Positions 13,163 to 20,689 of a stretch of 20,689 nt of DNA are shown here, piece by piece. Numbering within the stretch: position 1 is the stretch's first letter; the number at the start of each line of letters is the position of its first letter. The notes below the pieces were generated by a model. It saw nothing but the letters and a program-made list of their open reading frames with translations. It had not been told where the DNA came from and made no database searches. Location of the stretch: contig MU401863.1 in assembly GCA_022579005.1 (NCBI GenBank), forward strand, positions 1 through 20,689, in the 5' to 3' direction. A program made the position numbers and the translations under genes. Source of the stretch: Poronia punctata (taxonomy: Eukaryota; Ascomycota; Sordariomycetes; Xylariales; Xylariaceae).

Positions 13163-13390
13163 TATTATAAGCTAAAAGCTTATATAGTTATTATACTAGC
13201 ACTTTAGCTAGTACTTTATACTATACTTGCAAGCTATATATAAAGCGCTTAAATAAAATAATAAGTTAGCTATATAGTTATATATAAATAATACGTATAT
13301 ATTTTTAAACCTTTTATTTTCTTTTTAGTTAAAAAATAAACTTTATTTAAACTATACTAATAAGTGTACTATTGCTATAGCTTTATTATA
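13163..13390 (+). repeat. 3' LTR of the Gypsy element
   Basis: The 228 bp pair with 6429-6655. It begins TATTATAAGC (the TG terminus mutated to TA) and ends TTATTATA directly before AAAGC. It is the more heavily mutated of the two copies. Confidence 0.9.
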
Positions 13391-13395
13391 AAAGC
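13391..13395. repeat. target-site duplication, right copy (AAAGC)
   Basis: Exact repeat of 6424-6428, directly after the right LTR. Confidence 0.85.
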
Positions 13396-14185
13396 TTTAT
13401 AATCTTTAAATATAGTATTACTTATTTAAGTTTTTAGCTTTATTATTTTTTATTAACTTTTTTTTAAGCTTTAATGCTTTATTTATATTTATTTTTAAAA
13501 AAGATATATATTAATTTAAACTTTTTAATAAAGTTAAAAAAGTTTTTTAAAAACTTTTTAATATTAATTAAGTTATTTTTATTTAAAATAAAGGTATTTT
13601 TAGCTATATTTAATTTAAATTTACTTTTTTTAAAAGCTAAAGCTATAAGCTTTTTATTAACTTTAATAATATTAATAAGTTTAAGTTATTTAAGCTATAG
13701 CTTTTTATTTTTTAAGTTAATATATTATTATAGCTATAAAGCTAAAGCTTTTGTTTTAAATTTTTTATTTTAATAATAAAAATTCTTTAAGCAAAATAAT
13801 TTAACTTTATTAGCTAATGCTATTTTTATTAAGTAGCTATAATTATTATACTTTAATTATAATAATAAGTATAATAAAACTTTTAATTATTAAAACTAAG
13901 TAAATTAGCTAAATTATATATATTAATTAATATATATATAAAAAAGAAAATCTTTTTTTTATTATAAAATTTTCTTATACTAAATAATTTAAAAAAAACC
14001 TTTTATAAAAAGACTTTTTTTTTATAATAGTCTTTACTATAGCTATATAACTTTTACTATATAAGCATTATATTAATTTTTATTATCTTATAACTTATTA
14101 GTTTTAATATATATTAACTACTAGTTTTTAGCGCTTAAATCACCTAAATATTAGCCTTATAACTATTATACTATTATAGCTATAG
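13396..14185. repeat. AT-rich flank between the Gypsy element and the gene island
   Basis: From 13,396 to about 13,800 the + strand is T-rich and the minus strand reads as a Lys/Asn/Ala-rich broken protein, as in the block left of 6424. It is probably the other half of the repeat that the Gypsy element entered. A 99-codon + strand open frame (13474-13773) is the shadow of this low-complexity code. From about 13,920 on, TC and GA dinucleotides become common again (AAATCT, AAAGACT, TAGTCTTTAC), so RIP was weaker there. No gene is visible up to the first readable codons of the DUF6536 pseudogene. Confidence 0.55.
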
Positions 14186-14718
14186 TATAGTACTTAAACT
14201 AAAGCTATATATATAAAAACTCCTTTAATAATACATTTTCTCTTTTTATATAATCTTTTATTAAGTTCTTTATTTTGCATCTAACTGCAAGCTTCTCCGA
14301 CCTGCGGGGATGTCGACAAGGCACATAAGATGAACAAATGGTTGGGTATAGGCGCACCGAGTTTTAGGAACTTGAGATATATTAGGAAATGGCGATTGGT
14401 TTCTTGTGTGGTCTTCGCTGTCAGTTCTTTACCCATTCATCTCATGTAAGAGTCCCTACCCTCCTCGGCGCTATTGCTCCGGCTTTCCGGCATGCCGAAA
14501 AAAACGACAGACTGATCAATTCGACAAGTTTCAATTCAGCTGTTTTCCAATCCCTGGCGTCAAATGACTACAGCGTCGCTGTTGTCAAAGACTCCTTTCT
14601 CCAGGGAGCGAGTTGGAATCTGTCAACGGCGGAGCATAATCGAGGGAATGATCCCGGATGGGATGAGAGAAGCGTGCGCCCTCTCGATCAAGACTATCCG
14701 AGCATCGTCCAAGGAATT

Positions 14719-14721
14719 TAG
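14719..14721 (+). other. in-frame TAG inside the DUF6536 exon 2
   Basis: The stop lies between SIVQGI and DDVVHGRYDRKNISE, with the frame open on both sides. CAG to TAG or TGG to TAG would each be a RIP-type change. The bases GAATTTAG could also pass for a 3' splice site, but no good donor is near and the upstream residues look coding. Confidence 0.7.
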
Positions 14722-14993
14722 GATGATGTCGTCCATGGTCGGTACGACAGAAAAAATATCTCGGAATGTTACGCCCTGTACGACGATTACTGGGCCATCC
14801 ACCAAGGAAATGTGGTCGTATTGATCAAAAACGAGACAGTGGCCAAGGGCGACGATGACAGTCTGTTGCTCTACACCTTTGTCGCTCCGAGGTACGATAA
14901 CTACGCAAAGAACCTCTGGGCTGCTGCAAACGGTACTGGTGGATTTATTGCCTTTTCTCCTTCACCACCTCCTATAAGGAGCATATACCTCGG

Positions 14994-15000
14994 CCCCCCC
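14994..15000 (+). other. frameshift at a run of seven C
   Basis: Up to here the frame reads RSIYLGPP. After the run, family-like sequence (HYEASYCLVQSATETD, then LQYSAHILSAVCALNF) continues in the next frame. Six C would keep one frame. It is either a real +1 mutation or a homopolymer sequencing error. Confidence 0.8.
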
Positions 15001-16439
15001 GCACTACGAGGCGTCGTATTGTCTTGTTCAGAGCGCCACGGAGACTGATACGCGATGTCGTCTACAATACTCGGCCCATATATTGTCTGCCGTGTGTGCG
15101 CTGAACTTTGCCAAACTTCTTGCCTTGTTTTTCGTGTGGTGGAATCGATGGAGGGCCGAAAGACGTCGGAATACCGAGAGCGAGGAATGGGGCACGAGGA
15201 TCGATGTTGATCGAGATGTTTTGATCCGCAAAGAAGCCATCTTGTCTACGCTTGGCGATGCGATTGCCTCTTTTATGCAGGAGCCGGACGAGACAACCAA
15301 GGACATGTGTTTGGCGAGTAAGTATGATTTTTTGCCGCAGAAGAAAGGTCTCTTTACCCGTCGGAAAGAGAAGGAACCGAGTGTTGAGGCTCATCCTCGT
15401 AAGTGGATGATGTCTCATAAGCGTTGGATGGCCGCTGCCACTCGACCACAATGGATATGTTTGATCGTCTTGTAAGATTTCTGCCTCCTGATACACCGCG
15501 TCGTGTCGGTGGACGCAAGCTTTACTTGCTTTTACATCATGCTAACACTTTTCTGGCTGCAGATATATAGCTTTCATCGTCGGTCTGTACACCAGCATGG
15601 GCCTTTTAGTCACATCCCTGAAAAATCGTGATTTTGATCTCACATGGTCCTTCTTCCGCTCCCTCGGGTTCGGGTCTGTCTCGGAACTCACTTATCTCAA
15701 CATCCAACTCCCCCGCCGCGATCCCGACGGACTGATCACCAATGTCCTCATCATCAACGCACCGCAGCTCCTCTTCTCCATCATGTACACAGTATCCGGG
15801 ACAATAATGACGACCTGTCTTGTCCAGCGCGAGTTTAGTCTAATGTACACCCGCGCTCAACGCAAGCCTCTTCGGGTGTCGGAGCCCGTGGGAATACAAC
15901 GCTCAAGTGATTTCATTTCGCTGCCTCTGAGATATGGGATTCCACTCAACTTGAGCTCCGCTGGCTTCCATTGGCTGATTTCTCAGAGTTATTTCCTTGC
16001 ACGCATCACGGCTTTGTTGCCGGATGGTGTGGAGGATTTTAACAACTCCTTTTCAACTCTTGGCTATAGTCCTTATGCTATCATTATTAGTAAGTCCGGT
16101 TCCGTTTGGTGTAGGGCAGCTGTTTGTCTCACTGTTCCATCTACGATTCAACCACTGACGGGTTGCATCACAGCCGGCTTAATTGCCTTCATCAACATAG
16201 TCATACTCATCATCCTAGGTTGTCGCAAGTATGATGGCACAATGAGCATGGTCTCGACGAACAGCATGGCCATAAGTGCCGCCTGCCACAGTCTTCCAGA
16301 AGATAGGACGTTTGGCAACCAGCTCCCTGTCCAATGGGGTGTGTTGGAGGTTGGTGAGAACGGTATCGGGCATTGTGCTTTTACCACAGCACCATGTCAC
16401 GTTATACAAAAGGCGCAGGAGGATATACTTTATCAGTAG

Positions 16440-16795
16440 ATGGTAGGGATGGCCAAGGTGTTCTATCTAGACCCCATTAACGGGTAATACGTGTATTGTT
16501 TATTGAAAAGTACAAGAACAGTCAATGCCGTGCTACCGCTGCGCCGTTGCTGGCCGCCACGCATTCATGCTGTAGCAATATAAATCAAGAATGATGAACT
16601 ATTTGTTGTTGCCTTTATTACCCTGAATGTACAAAGAGTTCCTCCTTGCTATCTATTCGGTCGCGCCCTTCTCTCGCAGAAGGTCGGCTATTTCCATTTT
16701 GCCCTAGACCGTTCTCGCTAATATTTCCTCATCCCAGGCTGTTAAAGCTTCCTTATCCGAGGCCTTTTTCTTCACAAGACGGTCGCTTCTGTTCT
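16440..16795. other. spacer between convergent 3' ends
   Basis: The 356 bp of normal base composition lie between the stop of the DUF6536 pseudogene and the stop of the NACHT-ankyrin gene. The left half (to about 16,650) shows no coding signal and should hold both 3' untranslated regions. The right half contains the minus-strand remnant listed at 16653-16834. No tRNA, terminal repeat or transposon end was seen. Confidence 0.6.
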
Positions 16796-16834
16796 TCATC
16801 GCGCCCACTCCGGCTGCCGCTCCCGGACAACGTC
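16653..16834 (-). pseudogene. possible lost C-terminal end of the NACHT-ankyrin protein
   Basis: Just past the stop of the NACHT-ankyrin gene, another minus-strand frame is open from about 16834 to 16707. It reads a Lys-rich stretch (RLVKKKASDKEALTAWDEEI), meets TAG at 16704-16706, then gives GKMEIADLLREKGATE and a stop at 16653-16655. A closing xxEIxxLLxxKGAxx is typical of the last ankyrin helix pair. Either a frameshift near 16,800-16,834 cut the original C-terminus, or a small intron joins the pieces (CTTTAAC at about 35 bp before the TAG could be a branch point, and CTAG an acceptor). Neither is certain. Confidence 0.4.
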
Positions 16835-19800
16835 ACCGTGCCACTCTAACAAAAGCTCGCCACACTTGGTTGAGCCATAATATGTAGCAGTAGATAGTGC
16901 GCTAGCAAATATACGCGGCGCATCGAAGTTATCTACATCCGTCTTGATATCCTGAACTAGCAAGGGTAAGACCTCGGCGTCATCGTCCTTGATAGCTTGA
17001 ACAAGCCCCAAACTGTATATATAGAGCTCTTCCGGATTTAGCTGTGCTCCAAGCCTTTTCAGCAACTCAACAACTCCGGTATTCCCATTCTGCAATGCAG
17101 CTATAAGAGGCGTGGAGTGTCCGTATGCCTCTTCTGCTCGCAAGTTGAAATCTGCTCCAACACTTAGCAGAAACTCTACAACTTGTGCAGAATTACTTCC
17201 TGAGGTTGCTGCGGCTATGAGCGGGGTAGGCGATGCTGCTTTACTCTTCAAGTCGACATCGGCTCCATTACGAACTAGAAACTCAACAATGGCGAGATCT
17301 CCCTGAAGCGCAGCAGCCACAAGAGCGGTGCCATATGTGCTTCCTGCCTGTGAGTTGACATCGGCTCCGTTTCGAACTAGGAACTGGACAGCGGCGAGGG
17401 ATTCCCCACTAAGCACCCCACTATGCACAGCAGCTACAAGGGCGGTGCCATATCCTCCTTCTCTCTTTACGAGTATGTTGACGTCTGCTCCACTTGCCAC
17501 TAGCAGCTCGACCATCTCAAGGTCTCCATTAGCCGCAGCAGACACAAGGGCCGTGCAGTAGAAATTTTCGACCTGCTGGTCAACGTTCGCCCCCGCTTCA
17601 ACTAGGAGCCTGGCAGTGTCAAAGCACTCTTTACAGACTGCAAGTATTAGCGGCGTAATGGGGCCCTCTGACTCCGAATCAAACGGCACGTCAAGGTTTA
17701 TTTGTGACAGAGAGAGAAAATGTTCAACGAGCTCAGCGTGGTTTGAACTTATCGCTATCCCGAAGGGACAATCCGCCTGGTTAAAAGATGGAGGAGTTTC
17801 CCCCATCCCGAGCCTTACCATGTGCTCATAGATCTGTCTGGAACCGCCCCAGGCGACATGACGTAGCATGATATCATGGTCATAATTGGCTATCAAAGAC
17901 GCTTGAAAGCTGGGATCCATCCACCAGTCTATCAATATGTCGTAAAAGCTAAAGTTGATCATCGCGAATAACGCAAGGTATGACGGGGATAGGGGGCGAT
18001 TGGACGGACTGTCCAAGTCCAGGACGGCCCACTCGCCGTCTCTAATTCCGGGCAGATCCCGGAATCTGTTCCACCTGCGGTCCCATTGTTGGTATTGGGC
18101 GCTGCTGTCTTCAGGTGATCCGAGGAAAGACTTCAATAGCGAAGTCATAACAGCATGGTTCCCTCGCTGATTAGAGGCCTGGATGTGAAAGGCCCAATTG
18201 AGATCCGCATATTCAATAATCGGGTACCAGTCTCTCCGACCTGATACATTAGGAAGTGTGAGGCTATTGTCGGGATGGCTTGGAAGGTCGTGTTGTTCTC
18301 GCTCTTGTTCATTGAATCCCGTGGAACTGTCTTCGTCCGGGTCCATGGAGGAATCGGAAATGTATATTGCACCTTGATATCCTTGCAGAAGAACCTTGAG
18401 ACAGACAACGGCGGCTTGGCAGTGCGCTTCTGTGAGATTCCAGTGACGTTTCTCGAAATACTCAACAACTGACAAATGTGAGAATCGCCAGGTCTCCTGT
18501 TGCGAGTCAAGCACGAGGAGGTTGTTGCAAAGCTGAAGAAGTTGCGACTCGTTAATCGGATCCATCAAGTCTACCGTGGTAGTCTGAGAATCCACACGGA
18601 TTGCGGATAGTAGTTCGTTCTCTGCTATTGATCTATCAGGCTGAGGCCGGGACTTTATCCTTTGGTAGATTTGATCGTATGTCGTCTCGAGACTTGGGGG
18701 GAGAGACCCCAACTGATGAAGGATGGCGGCCTCTGTGACCTGGTCGAGAAGCTCGTTGACCTGGAGGGCGACCCACTGAAACCTGTTTGGAGTTGGTGAG
18801 TTATCTATATTCGAGTACGAGGTTTTAGGGGCATAGTACTACTCACATCCCCTGGCTATTCTTTAGTAGGGTCGCAATGATCTTGTTCCGTAGACTCTGA
18901 GATATTTCTATCGAATCTTGGTCGTTAATCCTGTTTGTAACATATTCTCGTATATCTGCCTCATTATGAGTCGCGTGGATCTCGATATTCGGTCGACTTG
19001 AGAATCTTTTACGAATGTCCCAATCCGGGCGACTTGATATGAAGACCTTTACTGGTCTTTCCGACTCTTTGAGGAGGTAATCTATAATGTCGACGACTTC
19101 TTTTCTAGATCCAGGATCACATTCGTCGAGGGCGTCAAGTATGATAGTCGTTGCGGGAAAGAGATTCACTGATTGTAGCAATTGCGTTTTGCAATCAGTT
19201 AAGCCGAGATCCGAAGCCTCCCGCTGTCTACTTTTGCAAACCTGCACGAGATCCTTTCTAACGTGGCAGGGACATCCCACCGTGGATGAGAGCTGCCGGA
19301 CGTAACTGCGAAGGACAGAAAGGGGGTGCTTGCGGGTTTCATCCTGTCGGTCACAATAAAAGAAAGCGAATCCTTCTTGTGCTGCAGAGGTTTCAAGTCG
19401 ATCTCGGACATGGTCAATTACCTTGGAGGTAAGAAACGTCTTGCCGGCCCCAGCTACCAAATATTAGCAAAGTACGGAAACAGCTCAGCGGATAGATAAG
19501 TACACACGGGAGCCCTGAAGCCATAAGATTACGGATGAGCTAGATTCTTCCCACTCAAGGAACTCGTCGCGTCTCAGCAACCACTCGCACGTGTCGACCG
19601 CCCGAGCCTCTTTCACTCTATTGTGATGCTTCCCATAGGGAACATCGGAGATCCAGTCAAGCAGGCGAATTCGGTCATTATCATCAATTCGATCGAGAAG
19701 AAATTGACTGTCAAATATATCAGCAACAGTCCGCTGTTTTACCGATCACCCGAGACGTACATGTCATGGTGTATAGTCTGTTGAAAAGACTTGGCGATGC

Positions 19801-20346
19801 TCAGCAGATCTCGTATATTTGTCCTGTTAGACAGATCGAGATGCTTGTCACTAGTAGCCGCGGCATCGGATAGCTTCTTCTCGCTCTCCAAGAGCGTAGC
19901 CACAAGCTCGTCGGCAGTAAGTTGCCGGAAAGGGGCCGCGATCCGCTTGGTTTTACTCTTTTTTTGTTGTAGGGCAAAAGCAAGAAAGTATTGCGACTTG
20001 CTATAAGCATGGACGATGGACTTTCTCAGATCACGCAGGCACGTTTCCGGCGGTCTCAAGACAGGGTCTGAAGCGAAGTACAATTGTTGATAAGTATCGC
20101 ACTGGACGAGAAGTGAGGAAACGATTGCGATTCCTGTTAGGAGCTGACTTTTGAGCTCGGTGTTCGCAAGACAACCCTACGACATTCAGCACCCAAGCCA
20201 AAGAAGCTCTCCTCCGCCGGCGTTTTACGACACAATAACAACACATAGGACGATATACAGGGGTCACTTACCACGAGGACAAGCCTGACAATGGCCCATG
20301 GGAGTGCCGCATGCACAGGATCATAGCTGACAGCAACATCACCGAC
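16796..20346 (-). CDS. NACHT-ankyrin NLR-like (STAND) protein, N-terminus lost to an LTR insertion
   Basis: The gene belongs to the fungal NLR-like class, P-loop signalling ATPases thought to act in non-self recognition and regulated cell death. Exons: 20272-20346, 19761-20176, 19508-19707, 18847-19453, 16796-18782. The introns are 95, 53, 54 and 64 bp, and all phases fit, giving 1,094 visible residues. Order: helical N-terminal domain ([20 protein letters not shown] at residues 1-20, as found before NACHT in such proteins); Walker A GSPGAGKT at 229-236, spliced across an intron; Walker [10 protein letters not shown] at 335-343; [10 protein letters not shown] at 369-378; [10 protein letters not shown] near 533-542; ankyrin repeats about 772-1012. 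No internal stops, and no RIP scars noticed. The first visible codon (GTC, 20344-20346) abuts TGTTACA of the LTR, with a stop two codons into LTR-side sequence in frame, so the start is missing. The C-terminus may also be cut (16653-16834). Confidence 0.88.
17041..17767 (-). repeat. ankyrin repeat array of the NLR-like protein
   Basis: About seven ankyrin-type units occupy residues 772-1012. The best are [48 protein letters not shown] (twice, codons starting at 17452 and 17335), LVRNGADV (twice) and TPLIAA (twice). The middle units are alike at DNA level too: the GACATCGGCTCC..CGAACTAG block on the + strand recurs around 17260 and 17358. One unit carries an insertion ([12 protein letters not shown]). 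The sensor repeats of fungal NLRs often show such internal similarity. Confidence 0.85.
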
Positions 20347-20410
20347 TGTTACACGGGACGTTTAGGTAATAGGACCTAGCTAATTAGAAGGCTATAGGTG
20401 TTAGAGACAG

Positions 20411-20428
20411 CCCCTTTAAATAAAGGGG
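20411..20428. repeat. perfect 8-bp inverted repeat CCCCTTTA/TAAAGGGG
   Basis: CCCCTTTAAATAAAGGGG has exact 8-bp arms around a 2-bp centre. It lies in the U3-like part of the putative LTR, about 40 bp before the TATA box, where a regulatory protein site or a short hairpin would be plausible. Confidence 0.55.
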
Positions 20429-20468
20429 TTAGATAGGATTAACTTGTTAGTTTTATGTTGCATGCACT

Positions 20469-20476
20469 TATAAATA
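20469..20476 (+). promoter_or_regulatory. TATA box of the putative LTR
   Basis: TATAAATA followed by CGAGGTATAGAC and a T run. Together with the TG start at 20347 it gives an LTR read left to right, with its transcript running out of the window to the right. Confidence 0.5.
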
Positions 20477-20515
20477 CGAGGTATAGACTTTTTTTGTACA
20501 AAGAAAATAAAAACT

Positions 20516-20689
20516 GTTAATTTTTAGCTAAAAATAAAAATAAATAAACTTATATTTTTTTAAAAGCTTAAAAAAAGACTTTTTTTTTATAAACCCTTTT
20601 TAGCTTATATAAAATTATTAAATTAAATTAAAGCTATTTTTACTTTTAAGTTACTATATTAAGCTTTTTATTATAAATAATTTTATATT
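20516..20689. repeat. RIP-degraded AT-rich DNA at the right edge
   Basis: The composition returns to the left-block type: A/T runs with AAGCTTA and TTAGCTA, and few TC or GA. It is probably the internal part of the retrotransposon that starts at 20347. No domain is readable in 174 bp. Confidence 0.6.

Larger units (their letters stand above)
6429..13390 (+). mobile_element. full-length dead Ty3/Gypsy LTR retrotransposon, RIP-mutated
   Basis: The element is 6,962 bp long, bounded by direct LTRs of 227 and 228 bp and a perfect 5-bp duplication of AAAGC. The left LTR starts TG; in the right copy this has become TA, as RIP predicts. Both LTRs end in TTATA, consistent with an original ..CA end. 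The internal part reads on the + strand in the order expected for Ty3/Gypsy: a possible gag zinc knuckle near 7667-7707, reverse transcriptase at 8963-9320, RNase H at 9728-9880 in the same frame as RT, and a doubtful integrase zinc finger near 11,130-11,260. From about 11,270 to 13,162 I recognise nothing except a purine-rich run before the right LTR that could be the polypurine tract. Every domain is full of stops, so it cannot be autonomous. Confidence 0.9.
14186..16439 (+). pseudogene. DUF6536-type multi-pass membrane protein, broken; four exons visible
   Basis: The product resembles ascomycete DUF6536 proteins, which are multi-pass membrane proteins of unknown function. Exons by splice signals and frame: up to 14445; 14529-15471; 15563-16089; 16174-16439 (stop TAG). 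Introns: 83 bp (GTAAGA..AAG), 91 bp (GTAAGA, branch GCTAAC, CTGCAG) and 84 bp (GTAAGT..CACAG; in frame, so easy to miss). Landmarks: GDVDKAHKMNKWL, NSAVFQSLASNDY, CYALYDDYW, GDAIASFMQEPD, LPRRDPDGL, QREFSLMY, RKPLRVSEPVG, LPLRYGIPL, LLPDGVEDFNNSFSTLGYSP, RKYDGTM, QLPVQWGVLEV and GIGHCAFTTAP. Hydrophobic segments flank these. Damage: TAA at 14282, TAG at 14719, and one extra C in the run at 14994-15000. Upstream of 14285 the codons slide into RIP-type DNA (YST*TKAIYIK.. still readable), and the true start cannot be seen. Confidence 0.85.
20347..20515 (+). mobile_element. probable 5' LTR of a second retrotransposon, inserted in the NLR-like gene
   Basis: It starts TGTTACACGGGACG exactly where the NLR reading frame ends. 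It holds a near-perfect palindrome (20411-20428) and a TATA box (TATAAATA, 20469-20476) in + orientation, followed by T-rich and A-rich stretches like U3-R-U5 of fungal LTRs. Its sequence differs from the LTR of the 6429-13390 element, so it is another family. Its first 160 bp keep CC, GG, GA and TC and are not strongly RIP-mutated. The LTR end is not clear, and no second copy lies in the window; 20515 is a guess. Confidence 0.6.

Noticed and set aside
13474..13773. 99-codon open frame on the + strand
   Set aside because: It lies in AT-rich DNA and encodes only an L/F/K/I/S string. The complement reads as a broken Lys/Asn-rich protein, and the frame is open because TTA, CTT and TTT abound. 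No motif.
1..14280. Mitochondrial DNA or a centromere core as the source of the AT-rich block
   Set aside because: Mitochondrial origin is ruled out by the mutated Gypsy element and the directional C-to-T pattern. A centromere is possible in fungi with RIP-degraded Gypsy cores, but nothing in the sequence alone distinguishes it from any other repeat island.
14623..15496. Several minus-strand open frames under the DUF6536 exons
   Set aside because: They are shadows of the + strand coding sequence, which matches a protein family, has splice sites in phase and continues on both sides.
16090..16173. Reading 16090-16173 as coding (KSGSVWCRAAV and so on) because the frame stays open
   Set aside because: GTAAGT at the start, CACAG at the end, and a hydrophobic segment that becomes continuous (AIIITGLIAFINIVIL) when it is removed show that it is an 84-bp intron.
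17112..18472. Short + strand open frames across the NLR-like gene
   Set aside because: They are antisense shadows of the ankyrin and post-NACHT exon.
14007..20592. A 21-bp identity between 14007-14027 and 20572-20592 (A5-GAC-T9-ATAA)
   Set aside because: It is mostly homopolymer and the flanks do not align. Chance is likely in this composition, so I do not use it to claim that the same element borders the island on both sides.
1..20689. CRISPR arrays, tRNA or rRNA genes
   Set aside because: No spaced direct repeats, cloverleaf-like conserved boxes or rRNA motifs were seen. The DNA is clearly eukaryotic.

Overview
The window looks like nuclear DNA of a filamentous ascomycete (Pezizomycotina). 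Two compositional worlds meet in it. Bases 1 to about 14,280 and about 20,510 to the end are extremely AT-rich and stop-riddled. They carry the C-to-T / G-to-A scars of repeat-induced point mutation (RIP). Between them lies a normal-GC island with short spliceosomal introns (GTRNGT donors, CTAAC/CTGAT-type branch points, YAG acceptors). It holds two typical fungal accessory genes.

Layout: (1) 1-6423 is RIP-degraded repeat DNA with weak minus-strand coding remnants, one of them resembling a Ty3/Gypsy integrase C-terminus near 1040-1112. A less mutated stretch lies at about 3060-3300. (2) 6429-13390 is a full-length, dead Ty3/Gypsy LTR retrotransposon on the + strand. It has 227/228-bp LTRs, a perfect 5-bp target duplication (AAAGC), and RT and RNase H domains that can still be read through the mutations. 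(3) 13396-14185 is more AT-rich DNA, part of it probably the other half of whatever the Gypsy element landed in. (4) 14186-16439 (+) is a four-exon DUF6536-type multi-pass membrane protein gene. Its 5' part is swallowed by the RIP zone, and it carries in-frame stops and a frameshift. (5) 16440-16795 is the spacer between convergent 3' ends and contains a possible lost C-terminal piece of the next gene. (6) 16796-20346 (-) is a five-exon NACHT-ankyrin gene (fungal NLR/STAND receptor type). It is open from end to end but has lost its N-terminus exactly at (7) a sequence starting TGTTACA at 20347. This looks like the 5' LTR of another retrotransposon, whose body turns into RIP DNA by about 20,510.

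The overall picture is an accessory, repeat-bounded gene island in which both genes are damaged by neighbouring transposons: one by point mutations spreading across its 5' end, the other by direct insertion. I see no new enzymatic system. The most unusual signal is the mutation signature of the AT-rich DNA. Surviving cytosines are almost all preceded by a purine (ApC or GpC), so TpC and CpC are nearly erased as well as CpA. This is a stricter rule than the textbook CpA preference of RIP.
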